Shown: positions 9,471-19,620, numbered from the stretch's first letter. The stretch is 64,000 nucleotides of DNA from Haloferax elongans ATCC BAA-1513 (GCF_000336755.1 NZ_AOLK01000011.1:507103-571102), one strand, 5' to 3'. Program-made: numbers and translations. The notes: generated by a model from the letters alone, not told the origin.

Positions 9471-11741
9471 TTACTCCGAGTCGGTTCCACCGTCGCTGAC
9501 TGCGGGTGACTGTGCGGCCTGTCCAGTCGCCACGTCGGGAACAGCACTGGAATCGTCACTACCATCGCTCACTGAACCCGCTTCGTCGGTCGCCACCTCG
9601 AACTGGTCGAGGAACGCTTGCAGTGCTTCGGCGTTCGACGCCAACTCCTGCGCGCTCGTGGTGACCTGCGTGAGCGAGGCAGCCTGTTCTTCCGCGGCCG
9701 CAGAGACCGTCTCCGCTTCGGCAGTCGTCTCTTCGCTGACGCTCGCGACCTCTTGGACCATGCCAGTCACGTCCTCTGTAGACGACGCCTGCGCGTCCGT
9801 GGCCTCGGTGACCTCGTGGACGCTCGCGTTGTTCTCTTCGACGCGTTCGGTGATGTCGTCGAGCGCCCCGATTGCCGCTTCGACCGACTCGGACTCTTCG
9901 GTGACGCGGTCTTCCATCCGTTCGACGCCGTCGACCACCGCGTCGCGCTGGTCGTGAATCTCGTCGATGAGTGACTCGACTTCGGTGGCGGACTCGGTCG
10001 TCGCTTCGGCCAGTTGCTTGACTTCGTTCGCGACGACGGCGAAGCCTTCTCCTGCCTCGCCGGCGCGCGCGGCCTCGATGTTGGCATTGAGTGCGAGCAG
10101 GTTCGTCTGCTCGGCAATGTCCGCGATGACGCCGACGATATCGCCGATTTCCTCGGTAAGCGCACCGAACTCCGCGACCTCTGCGGCCGTCTCGTGTGTC
10201 TCCTCGCGGATGGCGTCCATTCCGTCGAGTGCGTCTTCCGCGGCGACGCGCCCGTCTGCCCCGATTTCGGCTGCCTCGGCGGAGTTCGCGGCCAACTGCT
10301 CTGCGGCGGTGGCAATCTCCTCGACCGATGCCGAGAGGGTGTCCATCTCTTGGGACACGCGGGTGAGGCTCGTCGCCTGTTCGTTGGCACCGTGGGAGAT
10401 TTGTTCGACCGACTGCGCGACTTGCTCGCTCGCCGTATTGACTTCTTTCGCACCCGCTGCGACGTGGTTGCTCTGAGTCTCTACGTCTTCGGCGAAGTCT
10501 ATCACGGCACCGACGGTCGATTCGAGGTCGTCCATCATGGCGTTGAACGACGTCGCGATGGTCTGCATGTCGTCGGAGTTGCTCTCGGGGTCCATCCGCG
10601 CGGTCAGGTCACCACTGGCGGTGACGTCCATCACGTCGCTGTAGTCGCTCGCATCGCGTCGCTGGTCGAGCAGGTCCTCGCGCAACTCGTGGACAGACCT
10701 GAGCACCGACCCGAACTCGTCGCGGCGGTCGGTTCTGAGGTCGATTTCGAGGTCTCCACCACGAAGTCGTGACAGCTTGACCTGAAGGTCGTCGAGTGGG
10801 TCGAGCATACTTCGCTTGAGCGCAATCGCCACCCCTCCGAGTCCAAAGAGCAGAACCACAAGCAGGATTCCGAGGTCGGTCGCGACGGTCTGCTGGATGT
10901 GGTACGCCGTACTGGTTGGCGCGTGAACGACGAGGACCATCTCGCTCGCCCCCGCGTACGCGACGACGTGTTTCTGGTCGAAGACGCCGTTTGCTTTTGC
11001 CTCGTATGCACCAGCACCGCCACTGAGTCCGTCGGTGAGTGCGTTGGCGTCCTGGGCGGCGTACGCTTCGCCTTCGTCCTCGCCGCGTTCGTCGAATTCC
11101 ACTACACCATCGCTGTCGATTATCTGGACAAACGAACCCTCGAACGGTGCGTGAAACACCTCACGGAGGTGTGCCACCGACGAGACCACGACGACGGCTC
11201 GGTTTTCGGCATCGGGAACTGGGCTCACGAAGGACATGTATCGCCCGTCGCCGCGGTCGTACATCTCGGTGATTGCAACGCTGTCGGCGTCGGAGAACTC
11301 CGCAGAGCCGTGGACGTAGCGGCGGTCAGCGCTGATTGCAGTCTCGCCGATACGTTCGCGCGACGAACTCGCGAGAATTTCGTTCGAGTCCGTGTCGATG
11401 TAGTGGATTGCAGTGAAGTCGCCCGGAAGATTCGACATCTCGTGGTCGAAAAAGGTCGAAATCTCAGTCGGGTCTTTGGTGTCGAGGATGCTGTATCCCG
11501 AGAGCATTCGGGCTATTTGCGAGCGCTCGTCCAGCCACACGGAGAATTCGTCTGCCTGAAGTGTCGCCGTCGACTCCAACTCTCCTTTTACTGAGTCGTG
11601 TAACTCGTCGCTCACACTCACGTATGTGTACGCACTGATTCCCGCGGTGAGCACAATGAGTACACTCAGCATTGCTGCGAGTTTGTACAGGTACCGCTCG
11701 TGGAACCGTTCCGGTACGAGCTGCGAAATTGTTCGTAACAC
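9471..11741 (-). CDS. Methyl-accepting chemotaxis protein / haloarchaeal transducer
   Basis: 756 residues. A membrane segment at about residues 20-42 is followed by an extracellular sensor of about 240 residues (Cache-like by position). A second membrane segment (about 287-310), a HAMP domain and a long cytoplasmic signalling domain follow. The conserved tip is [20 protein letters not shown] (about 545-565), the contact site for CheA/CheW. The C-terminal part has the long heptad coiled coil rich in Ala/Glu expected of the methylation helices. No che gene is nearby, so it is an orphan transducer. The ligand is unknown. An AT-rich leader lies upstream of the ATG. Confidence 0.92.
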   Translation of the reverse strand: MLRTISQLVPERFHERYLYKLAAMLSVLIVLTAGISAYTYVSVSDELHDSVKGELESTATLQADEFSVWLDERSQIARMLSGYSILDTKDPTEISTFFDHEMSNLPGDFTAIHYIDTDSNEILASSSRERIGETAISADRRYVHGSAEFSDADSVAITEMYDRGDGRYMSFVSPVPDAENRAVVVVSSVAHLREVFHAPFEGSFVQIIDSDGVVEFDERGEDEGEAYAAQDANALTDGLSGGAGAYEAKANGVFDQKHVVAYAGASEMVLVVHAPTSTAYHIQQTVATDLGILLVVLLFGLGGVAIALKRSMLDPLDDLQVKLSRLRGGDLEIDLRTDRRDEFGSVLRSVHELREDLLDQRRDASDYSDVMDVTASGDLTARMDPESNSDDMQTIATSFNAMMDDLESTVGAVIDFAEDVETQSNHVAAGAKEVNTASEQVAQSVEQISHGANEQATSLTRVSQEMDTLSASVEEIATAAEQLAANSAEAAEIGADGRVAAEDALDGMDAIREETHETAAEVAEFGALTEEIGDIVGVIADIAEQTNLLALNANIEAARAGEAGEGFAVVANEVKQLAEATTESATEVESLIDEIHDQRDAVVDGVERMEDRVTEESESVEAAIGALDDITERVEENNASVHEVTEATDAQASSTEDVTGMVQEVASVSEETTAEAETVSAAAEEQAASLTQVTTSAQELASNAEALQAFLDQFEVATDEAGSVSDGSDDSSAVPDVATGQAAQSPAVSDGGTDSE

Positions 11742-12106
11742 ATCTACGAATATGGAATTGGTAACATAACCTCCGGGTTCAAAATATCATCCACAATAAT
11801 TCGAGAAATTGTGGCTTTATTGGTCATGGACTATTTATGTAGTAGTGGGAAATTCTATATTATTAGACATTTGTCTATTTCTCACTGCGCTTTGTCTGTA
11901 CCATCGCCGTGCCTTCACCGGTCGTGTCATCGATTTCTTATCGCAATATATGATATAAGAGAAAGAACGGACTGCAATGGCTGGACAGCCGAAAAATGCC
12001 GATTCTGCGGTACTAGAGCGTCTCGACGACGAATTCAGTTTCCGGACTCGACTCACTCGAAGCTACTGTGGGGACCTGTTCAGCGGCCCACTGCGCGGCC
12101 GCGAAA
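11742..12106. other. AT-rich intergenic region without a recognisable gene
   Basis: About 365 bp between the transducer and the FMN reductase gene. It holds the transducer promoter region (AT-rich, with ATAT stretches at 11880-11960). Open frames crossing it show no conserved motif. Confidence 0.6.
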
Positions 12107-12703
12107 TCACTCACCTGGCCCAGCAGCCGCTTGCTCGCTTCCGTGCCTGGCCAACTCTGGGTAGTCGGATACACCAGCGAACCTCACAAGTTCACGCCCC
12201 AAACGGGCGGTTCGCTCTGCAATCGCCTGTTCTTGGATTCCCGCTTCGGTGACTATCGTGTGCGAATCAGGGATTGCGACTTCGGTCGGAAGCGTCCACG
12301 CGCGGAGCGTTCGACAGACTGTTCGAAGGTGAACGAGGGCAGTGCCCGGGAACTGGCCCGCCGCAACTTCGAGCAGTCCGACAACCGTCTCGGAAAACTC
12401 GTCGCGACCACAGTAATCGAGTGCATTCTTCAACACGCCCGAGTACGACCCGTGGTAGTTGGGCGTCCCGAGGAGAATGCTGTCCGCGTCGCTAACGATT
12501 TCTCGGAGTCGCTCTGCATCCGGAACGTCAGAGTCGACTGCCTTCAATGCCGGTAGCTCGTAGTTACGTAAATCGACGAGTTCCGTCGATGCACCCGCGC
12601 TATTCGCCGAATCGAGCGCTTCTCTGAGGGCAATACGGGTCTTACTGTGGTCGCGCAGACTGCCACAGATAGCGACAACGCGAGGCTCTGCTGTGTGATG
12701 CAT
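12107..12703 (-). CDS. NADPH-dependent FMN reductase family flavoprotein
   Basis: 198 residues with a flavodoxin-like fold. The FMN phosphate loop is GSLRDHSKTRIAL near residue 14, and the isoalloxazine-contacting segment GTPNYHGSYSGVLKNALD is near residue 79. Members reduce FMN, quinones, azo dyes or metal ions with NAD(P)H. The physiological substrate cannot be read from the sequence. It is a single gene with non-coding DNA on both sides, so no operon partner suggests a role. Confidence 0.88.
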   Translation of the reverse strand: MHHTAEPRVVAICGSLRDHSKTRIALREALDSANSAGASTELVDLRNYELPALKAVDSDVPDAERLREIVSDADSILLGTPNYHGSYSGVLKNALDYCGRDEFSETVVGLLEVAAGQFPGTALVHLRTVCRTLRAWTLPTEVAIPDSHTIVTEAGIQEQAIAERTARLGRELVRFAGVSDYPELARHGSEQAAAGPGE

Positions 12704-12853
12704 TACCGGGTCCTACGGTAATCAGCTACAAAAGAAGTCGCTGAACTGATATTTTGTAAGCGAGATTCCTATAGCTTATTTTTGAAAACGTGCTGACTAT
12801 TTGGCTGTTTTTGAACCCGAAGTACACCACGGAAGGGGCGGTAACCCGGCGTC

Positions 12854-13765
12854 TCAGGCGTCGAAATCAGCTATACGCTCGAAGTCGTTGTGGGCGATGG
12901 CGTCGGTCAGCGAGTCGAAGTCGACTTCGTCGGGCATCTCGCCGGGATACTTTCGGCGGAAGTAGCGGACGATGTTCTTCACGTCGCGCGCGAGGAGTTC
13001 GCGGGCGTTATCGTGGTCGGTGGGGACTGCCTGCGGCCAGTCGAAGATGGTGATTCCTCGCTCGCCGACGGCGACGTTGTACTCGGACATGTCGGCGTGG
13101 ACGTATCCAGCCTCGTACGCCGAGGCCATCTCGTCGAGAATCAACTCTAACACGCCCGTCACCTGTTCGGACGCGAGTTTCGCCTTCGAGAGTTCGACGC
13201 CGTCGAGTTTCGCCATCACGATGGCGTGGCGGTTGTGGTCCACCGGCCGGGGGACGGACACGTCGGGAAAGAGCGTCTCCAGCGCGTCGTACTCGCGTTC
13301 GGCCGCCTTGCGTGCGGTGTAGAGCCACGAGACGTGGTGGTTGTCGGAGGTGTAGTCCCGTTCGCGGCGAACCTCGCGGAAATTGGTGTAGCCCTCGCGG
13401 TGGAACTTCAGGGCGAGGGGCTTGAACGACTGCACTTCGAGGACGTCGCTTTCCTTCCCGACGCCGAGGGGTGCGCCGACGCCTTGAATGGTATCTCGCT
13501 GTGAGAAAGTCCGCAGCGCAAGCGCGTCGTACCCCTCGACCGTGAGTTTGTACCCCTCGTACTGGATGGTCTTGCGCTCGATGAGTTCGCGGGTCATACA
13601 GCGGTCGATGCGGTAGTCGACCTCCTCTTTCGTCAACCCGGAGTTCTTCGGTAGCTTCTCGCGGTTGACCCACTCGCTGAAGCGCATGCCCTGCTCGACG
13701 CCCGAGAGGAGATAGAAGTCCTCGGCGTCGAGTTCGGCCATCACGCCGGCGACGTTCCGTACCAT
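12854..13765 (-). CDS. rio2: RIO-type serine kinase/ATPase Rio2
   Basis: 303 residues with the complete archaeal Rio2 layout. The N-terminal winged helix (about residues 1-90) is followed by the kinase core, with a glycine loop GVGKESDVL near residue 101, a catalytic loop VHADMSEYNV near 222 (Asp and Asn present) and the metal-binding Asp in IFDWPQ near 240. Rio2 acts in maturation of the small ribosomal subunit. The usual short reading is from MAELDAEDF, eight residues in. I kept the longer frame, and the exact start is uncertain. It stands alone between two AT-rich stretches. Confidence 0.92.
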   Translation of the reverse strand: MVRNVAGVMAELDAEDFYLLSGVEQGMRFSEWVNREKLPKNSGLTKEEVDYRIDRCMTRELIERKTIQYEGYKLTVEGYDALALRTFSQRDTIQGVGAPLGVGKESDVLEVQSFKPLALKFHREGYTNFREVRRERDYTSDNHHVSWLYTARKAAEREYDALETLFPDVSVPRPVDHNRHAIVMAKLDGVELSKAKLASEQVTGVLELILDEMASAYEAGYVHADMSEYNVAVGERGITIFDWPQAVPTDHDNARELLARDVKNIVRYFRRKYPGEMPDEVDFDSLTDAIAHNDFERIADFDA

Positions 13766-14096
13766 GTGAGGTGTTCCGCGACCAAGGGGTAAAAGGCCCG
13801 CGAGTCGGCGAGTCGACAGGCGATAAATTCCATGTGGCGATACAGAATCAAGGTGTTGCGCTGAAACACAACCTCGGATGATAGGAATCTTTGCGCTATT
13901 TTGTCGAGAATGGTGAGCGTATCTTCAAGGCTGTCGAGGGGCCCGATGTGGATGCCGCCGTTATTCACGAACACTAAGTAGAGGGTTACTGGAGACCGAT
14001 AATGACTGCCGAGTGTACGGTGTGTATAAGACTGTACTCCTCAAACCGGACGTATTGATTCTGCCCTAAAACCACTACAACCGCCCCGAAAGCGCG
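13766..14096. other. Intergenic region, no supported gene
   Basis: About 330 bp between rio2 and an AT-rich lipoprotein gene. A 77-codon open frame (13741-13974, minus) overlaps the rio2 start and has no recognisable domain. The GC content falls here, marking the edge of the AT-rich insert at 14.1-15.7 kb. Confidence 0.5.
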
Positions 14097-14600
14097 TCAG
14101 GTTCCTGTTGATTCTCGTGTGTTGGAATCTGCTCCAACACCACTACTACTAGAGCTAGACCTAATGTTACCAACTTGGTCTCCATCGACAGTCACCGTGA
14201 CACGGTATTGATCACTGATGTTGTTCAATTCTATGATTGTCTCATATTTAACGCGGCCAGAACACCCAGTCGAGTTGCCCACGGTTCGGAACGCCAGCTC
14301 GTACGACAAATCGCCACTGGTTGTGGTATTTTTGAGATCCGCTTTCAAGCGGGCCGATCGACTCGGTACTTCATAGCTCCAATTCAGGTGTAAGCGCCGG
14401 CCGTTAGGTGTTTTAATATCCTCTGTTTCCCGTCCGAGACCACTCTTGTCCAGGCACTCAGAAGTAACACGTTCGGACGAAAGTATTGATGCGGATGGTG
14501 TTTTATCATCTTGACTGTTTGAAGAGTTAACTATACCCAAGCAGCCACAACTAATCAACAATAAGCCAACAACGACAACTTGGAGTGTATGTTGTTTCAT
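14097..14600 (-). CDS. Predicted lipoprotein of unknown function
   Basis: 167 residues. A Sec-type signal with a cysteine cluster (VVVGLLLISCGCLG) gives a lipobox at about residues 16-21. The mature part is Ser/Thr rich and ends in a serine run and Gly/Thr tail. I recognise no domain. The codon use is markedly AT-richer than the neighbours, as is that of the gene just upstream (54 nt away, same strand), so the two probably form one transferred two-gene unit. Confidence 0.65.
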   Translation of the reverse strand: MKQHTLQVVVVGLLLISCGCLGIVNSSNSQDDKTPSASILSSERVTSECLDKSGLGRETEDIKTPNGRRLHLNWSYEVPSRSARLKADLKNTTTSGDLSYELAFRTVGNSTGCSGRVKYETIIELNNISDQYRVTVTVDGDQVGNIRSSSSSSGVGADSNTRESTGT

Positions 14601-14654
14601 TATTTTATTGATTGGAAAAATTCCTCAGGTTGATCCTGTTGCCGATACTACTTC

Positions 14655-15629
14655 CTAATCCTGAATACTGTTATCTAGATATACATTCCAATTATGGTAT
14701 AGATAATGGTCTTCCAGCGACATACCGTTCTCGAAGTGACCTTCAAAACGAAGGTTGGTTAGTTTCCGTTCACCATCAATATCATCGTCCATGATCATTA
14801 CTGACCCTGGTTCCAATTCCTGAGTTTGTGAGAGGGGAGCGCCCTTGATCTCGTGAACCTCCCAGATAGGACGTTGCCCATCAATTGATTTGTATACACT
14901 ACCGTTGGTATCGAATGACCAACTCCATGATGCGTTTTTATACTCAATTCCTACGTCAATTGTCCTACCACTATCGTCATCGGGAGATGATTGGAATAAT
15001 GATACGTTGTTGAATTCTGATTGATCGTAATTGTTCACTGCCTTCATCCATTCGTTATGCCACCAGTCATCGTCACAGTCACTATATTTGTTTTTACCTG
15101 GGGTCATTGAACAAATTTGCTTGAAGGCAAACACGTCTTCACCATCATCATCATCTTCTTCGCTCCGTTTCCTCCATCTGAAGTTATGTTTTATTTCGCC
15201 ATAAGGACACTTTTCGAAAGTTGCGGTATCGTCGAGCATGTGAATCCAGTCACTCGAGAGCAATTGTACTCCGCCACTGGATTGCTGACGTATCTGAGCT
15301 GCTTTCTCATCTGCATCTTTCTGAACTGATTGTACAGAGTCTGGGCAACCAGCCCAAGCCGCATGCTGGGTCGGGCGACCATTAGGGAGTACGCCAACAA
15401 TGTAATCAACCAGTCGAGCCTCCCCTGAGGCTTCGGGTGTGGCCATAATCTGTACATCTGGCATTGTTTTCTGCCCAGCTGCGCTCGCACGTTCGGTTAG
15501 TAGAGTTTGCTTCTCACTCATCATCTCACCCACATTAAGTGGGCTATCCCAGGAACCTTGCCACCTCTTAACCGGTGGGTCCTCTGGTGGGTTCGCAGAA
15601 GCATTGCCAACTACGAACGGAATAGACAC
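14655..15629 (-). CDS. Unknown exported protein; Tat signal peptide lies in another frame upstream
   Basis: The open frame gives 324 residues starting at a weak GTG. Upstream, an ATG at 15695-15697 followed by a run of nine A (15682-15690) is out of frame by one base. If the run had ten A, the protein would start MTEKKNSNSHFTRRNILRAS and read through GSVSIPFVVGNASA into this frame, a complete twin-arginine signal peptide. So the true gene is probably 14655-15697, frameshifted here. The mature part has four or five Cys and many Trp/Asp and matches no family I know. AT-rich, co-directional with the lipoprotein gene downstream. Confidence 0.65.
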   Translation of the reverse strand: MSIPFVVGNASANPPEDPPVKRWQGSWDSPLNVGEMMSEKQTLLTERASAAGQKTMPDVQIMATPEASGEARLVDYIVGVLPNGRPTQHAAWAGCPDSVQSVQKDADEKAAQIRQQSSGGVQLLSSDWIHMLDDTATFEKCPYGEIKHNFRWRKRSEEDDDDGEDVFAFKQICSMTPGKNKYSDCDDDWWHNEWMKAVNNYDQSEFNNVSLFQSSPDDDSGRTIDVGIEYKNASWSWSFDTNGSVYKSIDGQRPIWEVHEIKGAPLSQTQELEPGSVMIMDDDIDGERKLTNLRFEGHFENGMSLEDHYLYHNWNVYLDNSIQD

Positions 15630-15681
15630 ACTGCCTGCACTCGCACGAAGTATGTTTCGTCGAGTGAAGTGGGAATTGGAA

Positions 15682-15690
15682 TTTTTTTTT
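15682..15690 (-). repeat. Nine-base homopolymer (A9 on the coding strand) at a probable frameshift
   Basis: Poly-A run directly after the ATG ACA G of the predicted Tat signal peptide. One extra A restores a continuous frame with the 14655-15629 gene. Confidence 0.75.
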
Positions 15691-15697
15691 CTGTCAT

Positions 15698-16029
15698 TGG
15701 TATTTGATTTCCCAATTACATCCTTGAGTTACATGATGGTATATCTACTGGCCAAAGACTACACTAAATCATTTACTCGGTTCTTAATTGGGAATCGTCT
15801 AGTTAACCTTCTGAGTTTGTGTCACTCAGAAAATTTCTCTGTGTTTTCTCACCGTGGTTAACAATGTGAAATTAGGCGCGCAACGGAACCCAAAATCCGA
15901 AACTGTGGCTGAAAAGCGGCTATCGGTACACAGAGACTCAGAAAGAGGTGAGGACCACACCGTCTCAACTCTCCAAAGGAGTATCAAAATGGAAGCCACT
16001 ATCCTTGGTTCGAAGTATCACTCAGTCAC
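15698..16029. other. AT-rich intergenic region
   Basis: About 330 bp between the unknown Tat protein gene and the divergent Nudix gene. I see no gene. It presumably contains both promoters and the right boundary of the AT-rich insert. Confidence 0.5.
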
Positions 16030-16473
16030 ATGGACCAGTACGCCTACATCGTGAACGTCGAGGGAGCGGTCGTCCGAGACGGCAAGTATCTCCTCATCGA
16101 GCGCGCAGCAGAAGAAGAACACGCGGCTGGCATGCTGGCGTTCCCCGGTGGGAAGGTCGAGCAGTCGCCGGGACACACCGCACCAATCGAATCGACCGCC
16201 CGCCGCGAACTGAACGAAGAAGTCGGTGTCGAGGTTGGGTCGGTCGAATACGTTCTCAGTCGGACCTTCGAGGCCGTCGGCACGCAGTGCATCAACGTCG
16301 TCACGGTGTGCGAGTACGAAAGTGGAGAAGCACACGTCCGCGCGCCGGACGAGGTAGCCGCGGTTCACTGGCTCTCACCCGAGGAGATTCAGCGCCACGA
16401 CGACGCGCCCGAGTACCTCAAACGCGATGTCGAGCGCGTCGAAGCCTACCGAGACGAATCCACGAAGCAGTAG
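16030..16473 (+). CDS. NUDIX hydrolase
   Basis: 147 residues. The Nudix box is present but stretched: GGKVEQSPGHT and then ESTARRELNEEVGVEV, i.e. the helix with RELxEExG is intact while the loop before it is a few residues longer than usual. Nudix enzymes hydrolyse nucleoside diphosphates linked to another group (mutagenic nucleotides, NADH, ADP-ribose, nucleotide sugars). The substrate is not predictable here. It is transcribed alone, convergent with the VOC protein gene 27 bp away. Confidence 0.88.
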   Translation: MDQYAYIVNVEGAVVRDGKYLLIERAAEEEHAAGMLAFPGGKVEQSPGHTAPIESTARRELNEEVGVEVGSVEYVLSRTFEAVGTQCINVVTVCEYESGEAHVRAPDEVAAVHWLSPEEIQRHDDAPEYLKRDVERVEAYRDESTKQ

Positions 16474-16500
16474 TCGGAGACGCTGCTGTTCGAGATAGAA

Positions 16501-17151
16501 TTACTGTTCGACGTTCACGCGGTGCGGTAACCCCTCAGGTTCGAAGGTTCCAGTCGCGTCGCACTGCACGGACACGGGAACGACGGTTGCCGGGGTGTCC
16601 GTCGGATACCACGGGCGGCCCTCTGCTGCGACGACGAACCGTGCGGTCTGGTCGCCGACGAAGACGACACTTCCCTCGCCGAAATCGCTCCACACGTCCA
16701 CGTCGAGGGCGTCGGTCAGCGCGGTGACGAACGCATCGACATCCCGAGCGACCATCCCGACTTCTGTGACGCCTACGAGGTCCGTCGCCGGGTCGAACTC
16801 GCCGGACGACTGCCCATCGTAACAGACGTATTCTACGATGTTTCCTTCGGGGTCCTCGAAGTAGACCGAGTCGGCTTCCATGAACTCGAATCGGATGCTC
16901 GCTCCCTCGTCGGTTTCGAGGATGTCGATATCGTGGTCGTCGAGCCATGCCACCACGGAGTCGATGTCGGCGTCGGCGGTGAAGGCGAAGTGGCCCGGGT
17001 CCGTGTCACCGAGTTCGAACCAGACTGTCGTCTCGCCAGCGGTCACGGAGCGTTGCGACCCCGGAACGGTAGCGAATCCGAGCGTCTCGGCGTAGAACTC
17101 GCACAGGGAGATTGGGTCTCTCGCGGCGAAGGCGACGCGGTGGAAGTGCAT
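16501..17151 (-). CDS. VOC (glyoxalase/bleomycin-resistance) superfamily protein
   Basis: 216 residues consisting of two VOC half-modules. The first (residues 1-~118) begins HFHRVAFAARD and ends VYFEDPEGNIVEYV, containing the usual first His and last Glu metal positions. The second (from ~126, LVGVTEVGMVARD) is more divergent and ends with RPWYPTDTP and LPHRVNVEQ. VOC proteins are metal-dependent lyases, isomerases, dioxygenases or binding proteins. No specific function can be assigned. It is divergent from the lipoate ligase gene. Confidence 0.85.
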   Translation of the reverse strand: MHFHRVAFAARDPISLCEFYAETLGFATVPGSQRSVTAGETTVWFELGDTDPGHFAFTADADIDSVVAWLDDHDIDILETDEGASIRFEFMEADSVYFEDPEGNIVEYVCYDGQSSGEFDPATDLVGVTEVGMVARDVDAFVTALTDALDVDVWSDFGEGSVVFVGDQTARFVVAAEGRPWYPTDTPATVVPVSVQCDATGTFEPEGLPHRVNVEQ

Positions 17152-17279
17152 ACGGGAACGTCACGGCGGCGTGGTTTAATCGAATCGCTCGACTGAGGGG
17201 AGAAACGCGCTGGGCCGGTCGCGTCGGCTTCATAGCCCGCGGTCGAAATCGCTTTCCCCCAGATGTTCCATGTTCGACT

Positions 17280-18107
17280 ATGAACGACGCGCCGGATGCG
17301 ATTGCAGACCGAGAGTGGCGATTGATTCGCGAAGACGTCCACTCCGGGGCGATGCAGATGGCTCTCGACGAAGTTGCGGCGGAGACGGCTGCTGCGGGTG
17401 GTCCTCGAACGGTTCGCGTGTACTCGTGGAAGCCGAGCTGTCTCTCGCTTGGGTACGGACAAGACCCAGAGACAGTCGATTGGGACTACTGCGAACGCGA
17501 GGGAATCGACGTGACACGCCGTCCGACCGGCGGCGGCGGCATCTATCACGACAACTACGGTGACGTCGCGTACTCCATCGTCGCGCCGAAAGCCGAGTTA
17601 CCGGGCGACCTCATGGACTGTTATCACCTGCTGTGCAAGCCGATTCTCGACGCGATTCGGTCGGTCGGCGTCGACGTGGATTTCGTCGAGGACGATATGC
17701 CGGTCATCTGGCATCCGGCGTGTTACCTCCGTGCGCTCCACCCGGCCCACGACATGGTCGCCGAGGGGCGGAAAGTCGCGGGGAACGCCCAGTACCGCCG
17801 CCGCGACGCAGTTATCCAACACGGCTCTCTCACCTACTCGGTCGACGCCGAAACGCACCTCGGCGTACACGAGGGCCACGACGTGACACCCGAGGAGTTC
17901 CGCGAGCGCGTCGTCGGCATCGACGAACTCGCCGACGTCTCCCGCGAGGCGTTCGTCGAGGAATTAGAATCGACACTCGCCGACTTCGTCGAGGCCGAGG
18001 AGGGGTCGTGGACGGACGACGAACTCGACAAAGCGAGACAGCGAGTCGAAGAGAAGTACGACACTGACGACTGGGTTCGCCGGAATCCACAGTCGAAGTC
18101 GGCGTGA
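17280..18107 (+). CDS. lplA: Lipoate--protein ligase family protein (LplA/BPL-LplA fold)
   Basis: 275 residues from the ATG at 17280. The reading frame is open further upstream, but that part overlaps the VOC promoter and is not protein-like. Motifs of the family are RRPTGGGGIYHDNYGDVAYS near residue 80 (lipoate pocket) and GRKVAGNAQYRRRDAVIQHG near 160 (catalytic Lys in KVAGNAQ). These enzymes attach lipoate or octanoate to lysines of 2-oxoacid dehydrogenase E2 or GcvH proteins. No target gene is adjacent. The short C-terminal extension (residues ~215-275) resembles an LplA accessory region. Confidence 0.85.
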   Translation: MNDAPDAIADREWRLIREDVHSGAMQMALDEVAAETAAAGGPRTVRVYSWKPSCLSLGYGQDPETVDWDYCEREGIDVTRRPTGGGGIYHDNYGDVAYSIVAPKAELPGDLMDCYHLLCKPILDAIRSVGVDVDFVEDDMPVIWHPACYLRALHPAHDMVAEGRKVAGNAQYRRRDAVIQHGSLTYSVDAETHLGVHEGHDVTPEEFRERVVGIDELADVSREAFVEELESTLADFVEAEEGSWTDDELDKARQRVEEKYDTDDWVRRNPQSKSA

Positions 18108-18159
18108 GAGTCTCCAACTGAACGCGGGAGCGGCTGAAAACGCCTGCTTCGACCGACCC

Positions 18160-18684
18160 TCAGAACCCGAACGTCTCTTGGGAGTCCAAGTCGAGCGCCT
18201 CGACCACGCCTTCGTACACTTCGGTCAGCGGCGGGATATCTCGGGTGGGGTCGAGCCAGTGTTCGCCCAGCCAGCGGTAGCGGACTGTGAGTTCTTCGTC
18301 GAGGAGAAAACAGGAGCGCCGGGCGCGCTTCGAGACGCCGAAGGTTCGATAGACCACGTCGAATGCCGACGCCAGTTCGAGGTCGGTGTCAGCGTACAGC
18401 GGGAAGTTCAGGTCGTGTTCGTTCATGAATCGGCGGTGCATTCCAACACTCGATTTACTCGCGCCGACCACGTGAACGTCACTTCCCGTCGAGAACCAAT
18501 CGAAGTCGCGGATTGCACACCACTCTTTCGTACAGTCTGGACTGAAGTCGGCGGTGTAGAAACACAACAGGACGGGTTTCTCTTCGACGAGGTCTGAGAG
18601 CCTCCGCGAGACAGTCTCTCCTCCCGGCTCGACGAGCGTCTGTGTGATGTCGTCGGCGGTCGCTCCGACGGAAAGCCCAGTCAT
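18160..18684 (-). CDS. Peroxiredoxin (AhpC/TSA-BCP type)
   Basis: 174 residues from the ATG at 18684. The open frame continues far upstream on this strand only because it shadows the endonuclease IV gene. The thioredoxin fold is seen as PVLLCFYTADFSPDCTKEWC (about residues 37-56). The Cys in SPDCT fits the peroxidatic cysteine, and a second Cys five residues on fits the BCP-like resolving cysteine. VVGASKSSVGMHRRFMNEH and FPLYADTDLELASAFDV follow as in the family. It reduces peroxides using a thiol donor. Divergent from nfo with about 90 bp between starts. Confidence 0.85.
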   Translation of the reverse strand: MTGLSVGATADDITQTLVEPGGETVSRRLSDLVEEKPVLLCFYTADFSPDCTKEWCAIRDFDWFSTGSDVHVVGASKSSVGMHRRFMNEHDLNFPLYADTDLELASAFDVVYRTFGVSKRARRSCFLLDEELTVRYRWLGEHWLDPTRDIPPLTEVYEGVVEALDLDSQETFGF

Positions 18685-18777
18685 ACACAGAAATAGCTCG
18701 TGAACGCCATATCGATTCCGGCCACCGAACCGACCAACTCCGAAGTCCCTTTGTTCGGGTACCCCGTGGAGTTCGGC

Positions 18778-19620
18778 ATGCGAGTAGGAGCACACGTCTC
18801 TATCGCCGGTGGCGTCGACAACGCGGTCGGAAACCAACTCGACGTCGGCGGGAACTGTGGACAGATATTCACGCATTCGCCACAGGTCTGGCAGGACCCC
18901 AACATCGGCGACGACGAAGCCGACGCCTTCCGAACCGGGACGGGCGAGTCTCTGAAAGGACCGTGGGTCATCCACACCTCCTACCTGGTCAATCTCTGTA
19001 CGCCGAAAGACGGCCTTCGCGAGAAGTCTCTCGACTCCATGCAGAAGGAAGTCGACGCGGCGGCCAAACTCGACATCCCGTACGTCAACGTCCACCTCGG
19101 TGCCCACACCGGCGCGGGCGTGGACGGCGGCCTCGACAACGCCGTCTCCGTCCTCGATGAAATCGACGTTCCCGACGATGTGACGATTCTCATCGAGTCT
19201 GACGCCGGGTCCGGAACCAAACTCGGTGGCGACTTCGCCCACCTCGGATACGTCCTCGAAGAGTCCGAACAGGACCTCGACATCTGTCTCGACACCGCCC
19301 ACGCGTTCGCCGCGGGCTACGACCTCTCGACGCCCGAAGGCGTCGACGAGACGTTCGAGGAACTCGACGCCGAAGTCGGTCTGGAGCACCTCAAGTGCGT
19401 CCACCTGAACGACTCGAAACACGAATGCGGGACGAACAAGGACGAACACGCCCACATCGGTGAGGGCCTCATCGGTGAGGAAGGCATGCGCGCGTTCATC
19501 AACCACGACGCCATCGTCGGCAACGAGGTCCCGCTCGTCTTGGAGACGCCGACGGAAGACGGCAAGAGTTTCGCGTGGAACATCGACCGCGTCCGTGAAC
19601 TTCGCGCTGACGAGAACTAA
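18778..19620 (+). CDS. nfo: Endonuclease IV (AP endonuclease)
   Basis: 280 residues from the ATG at 18778 (an upstream GTG would add 26 non-conserved residues). A TIM barrel with three zinc sites is indicated by [10 protein letters not shown] at the start, [71 protein letters not shown] (read in parts) and LETPTED at the end. These supply the His/Glu/Asp ligands. It cleaves 5' of abasic sites in base excision repair. It is a single gene. Confidence 0.95.
   Translation: MRVGAHVSIAGGVDNAVGNQLDVGGNCGQIFTHSPQVWQDPNIGDDEADAFRTGTGESLKGPWVIHTSYLVNLCTPKDGLREKSLDSMQKEVDAAAKLDIPYVNVHLGAHTGAGVDGGLDNAVSVLDEIDVPDDVTILIESDAGSGTKLGGDFAHLGYVLEESEQDLDICLDTAHAFAAGYDLSTPEGVDETFEELDAEVGLEHLKCVHLNDSKHECGTNKDEHAHIGEGLIGEEGMRAFINHDAIVGNEVPLVLETPTEDGKSFAWNIDRVRELRADEN

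Noticed and set aside
13741-13974. 77-codon frame upstream of rio2
   Set aside because: Overlaps the rio2 start, has no family resemblance and no promoter evidence.
15439-15861. 140-codon plus-strand frame
   Set aside because: Antisense to the unknown Tat-protein gene, with no motif.
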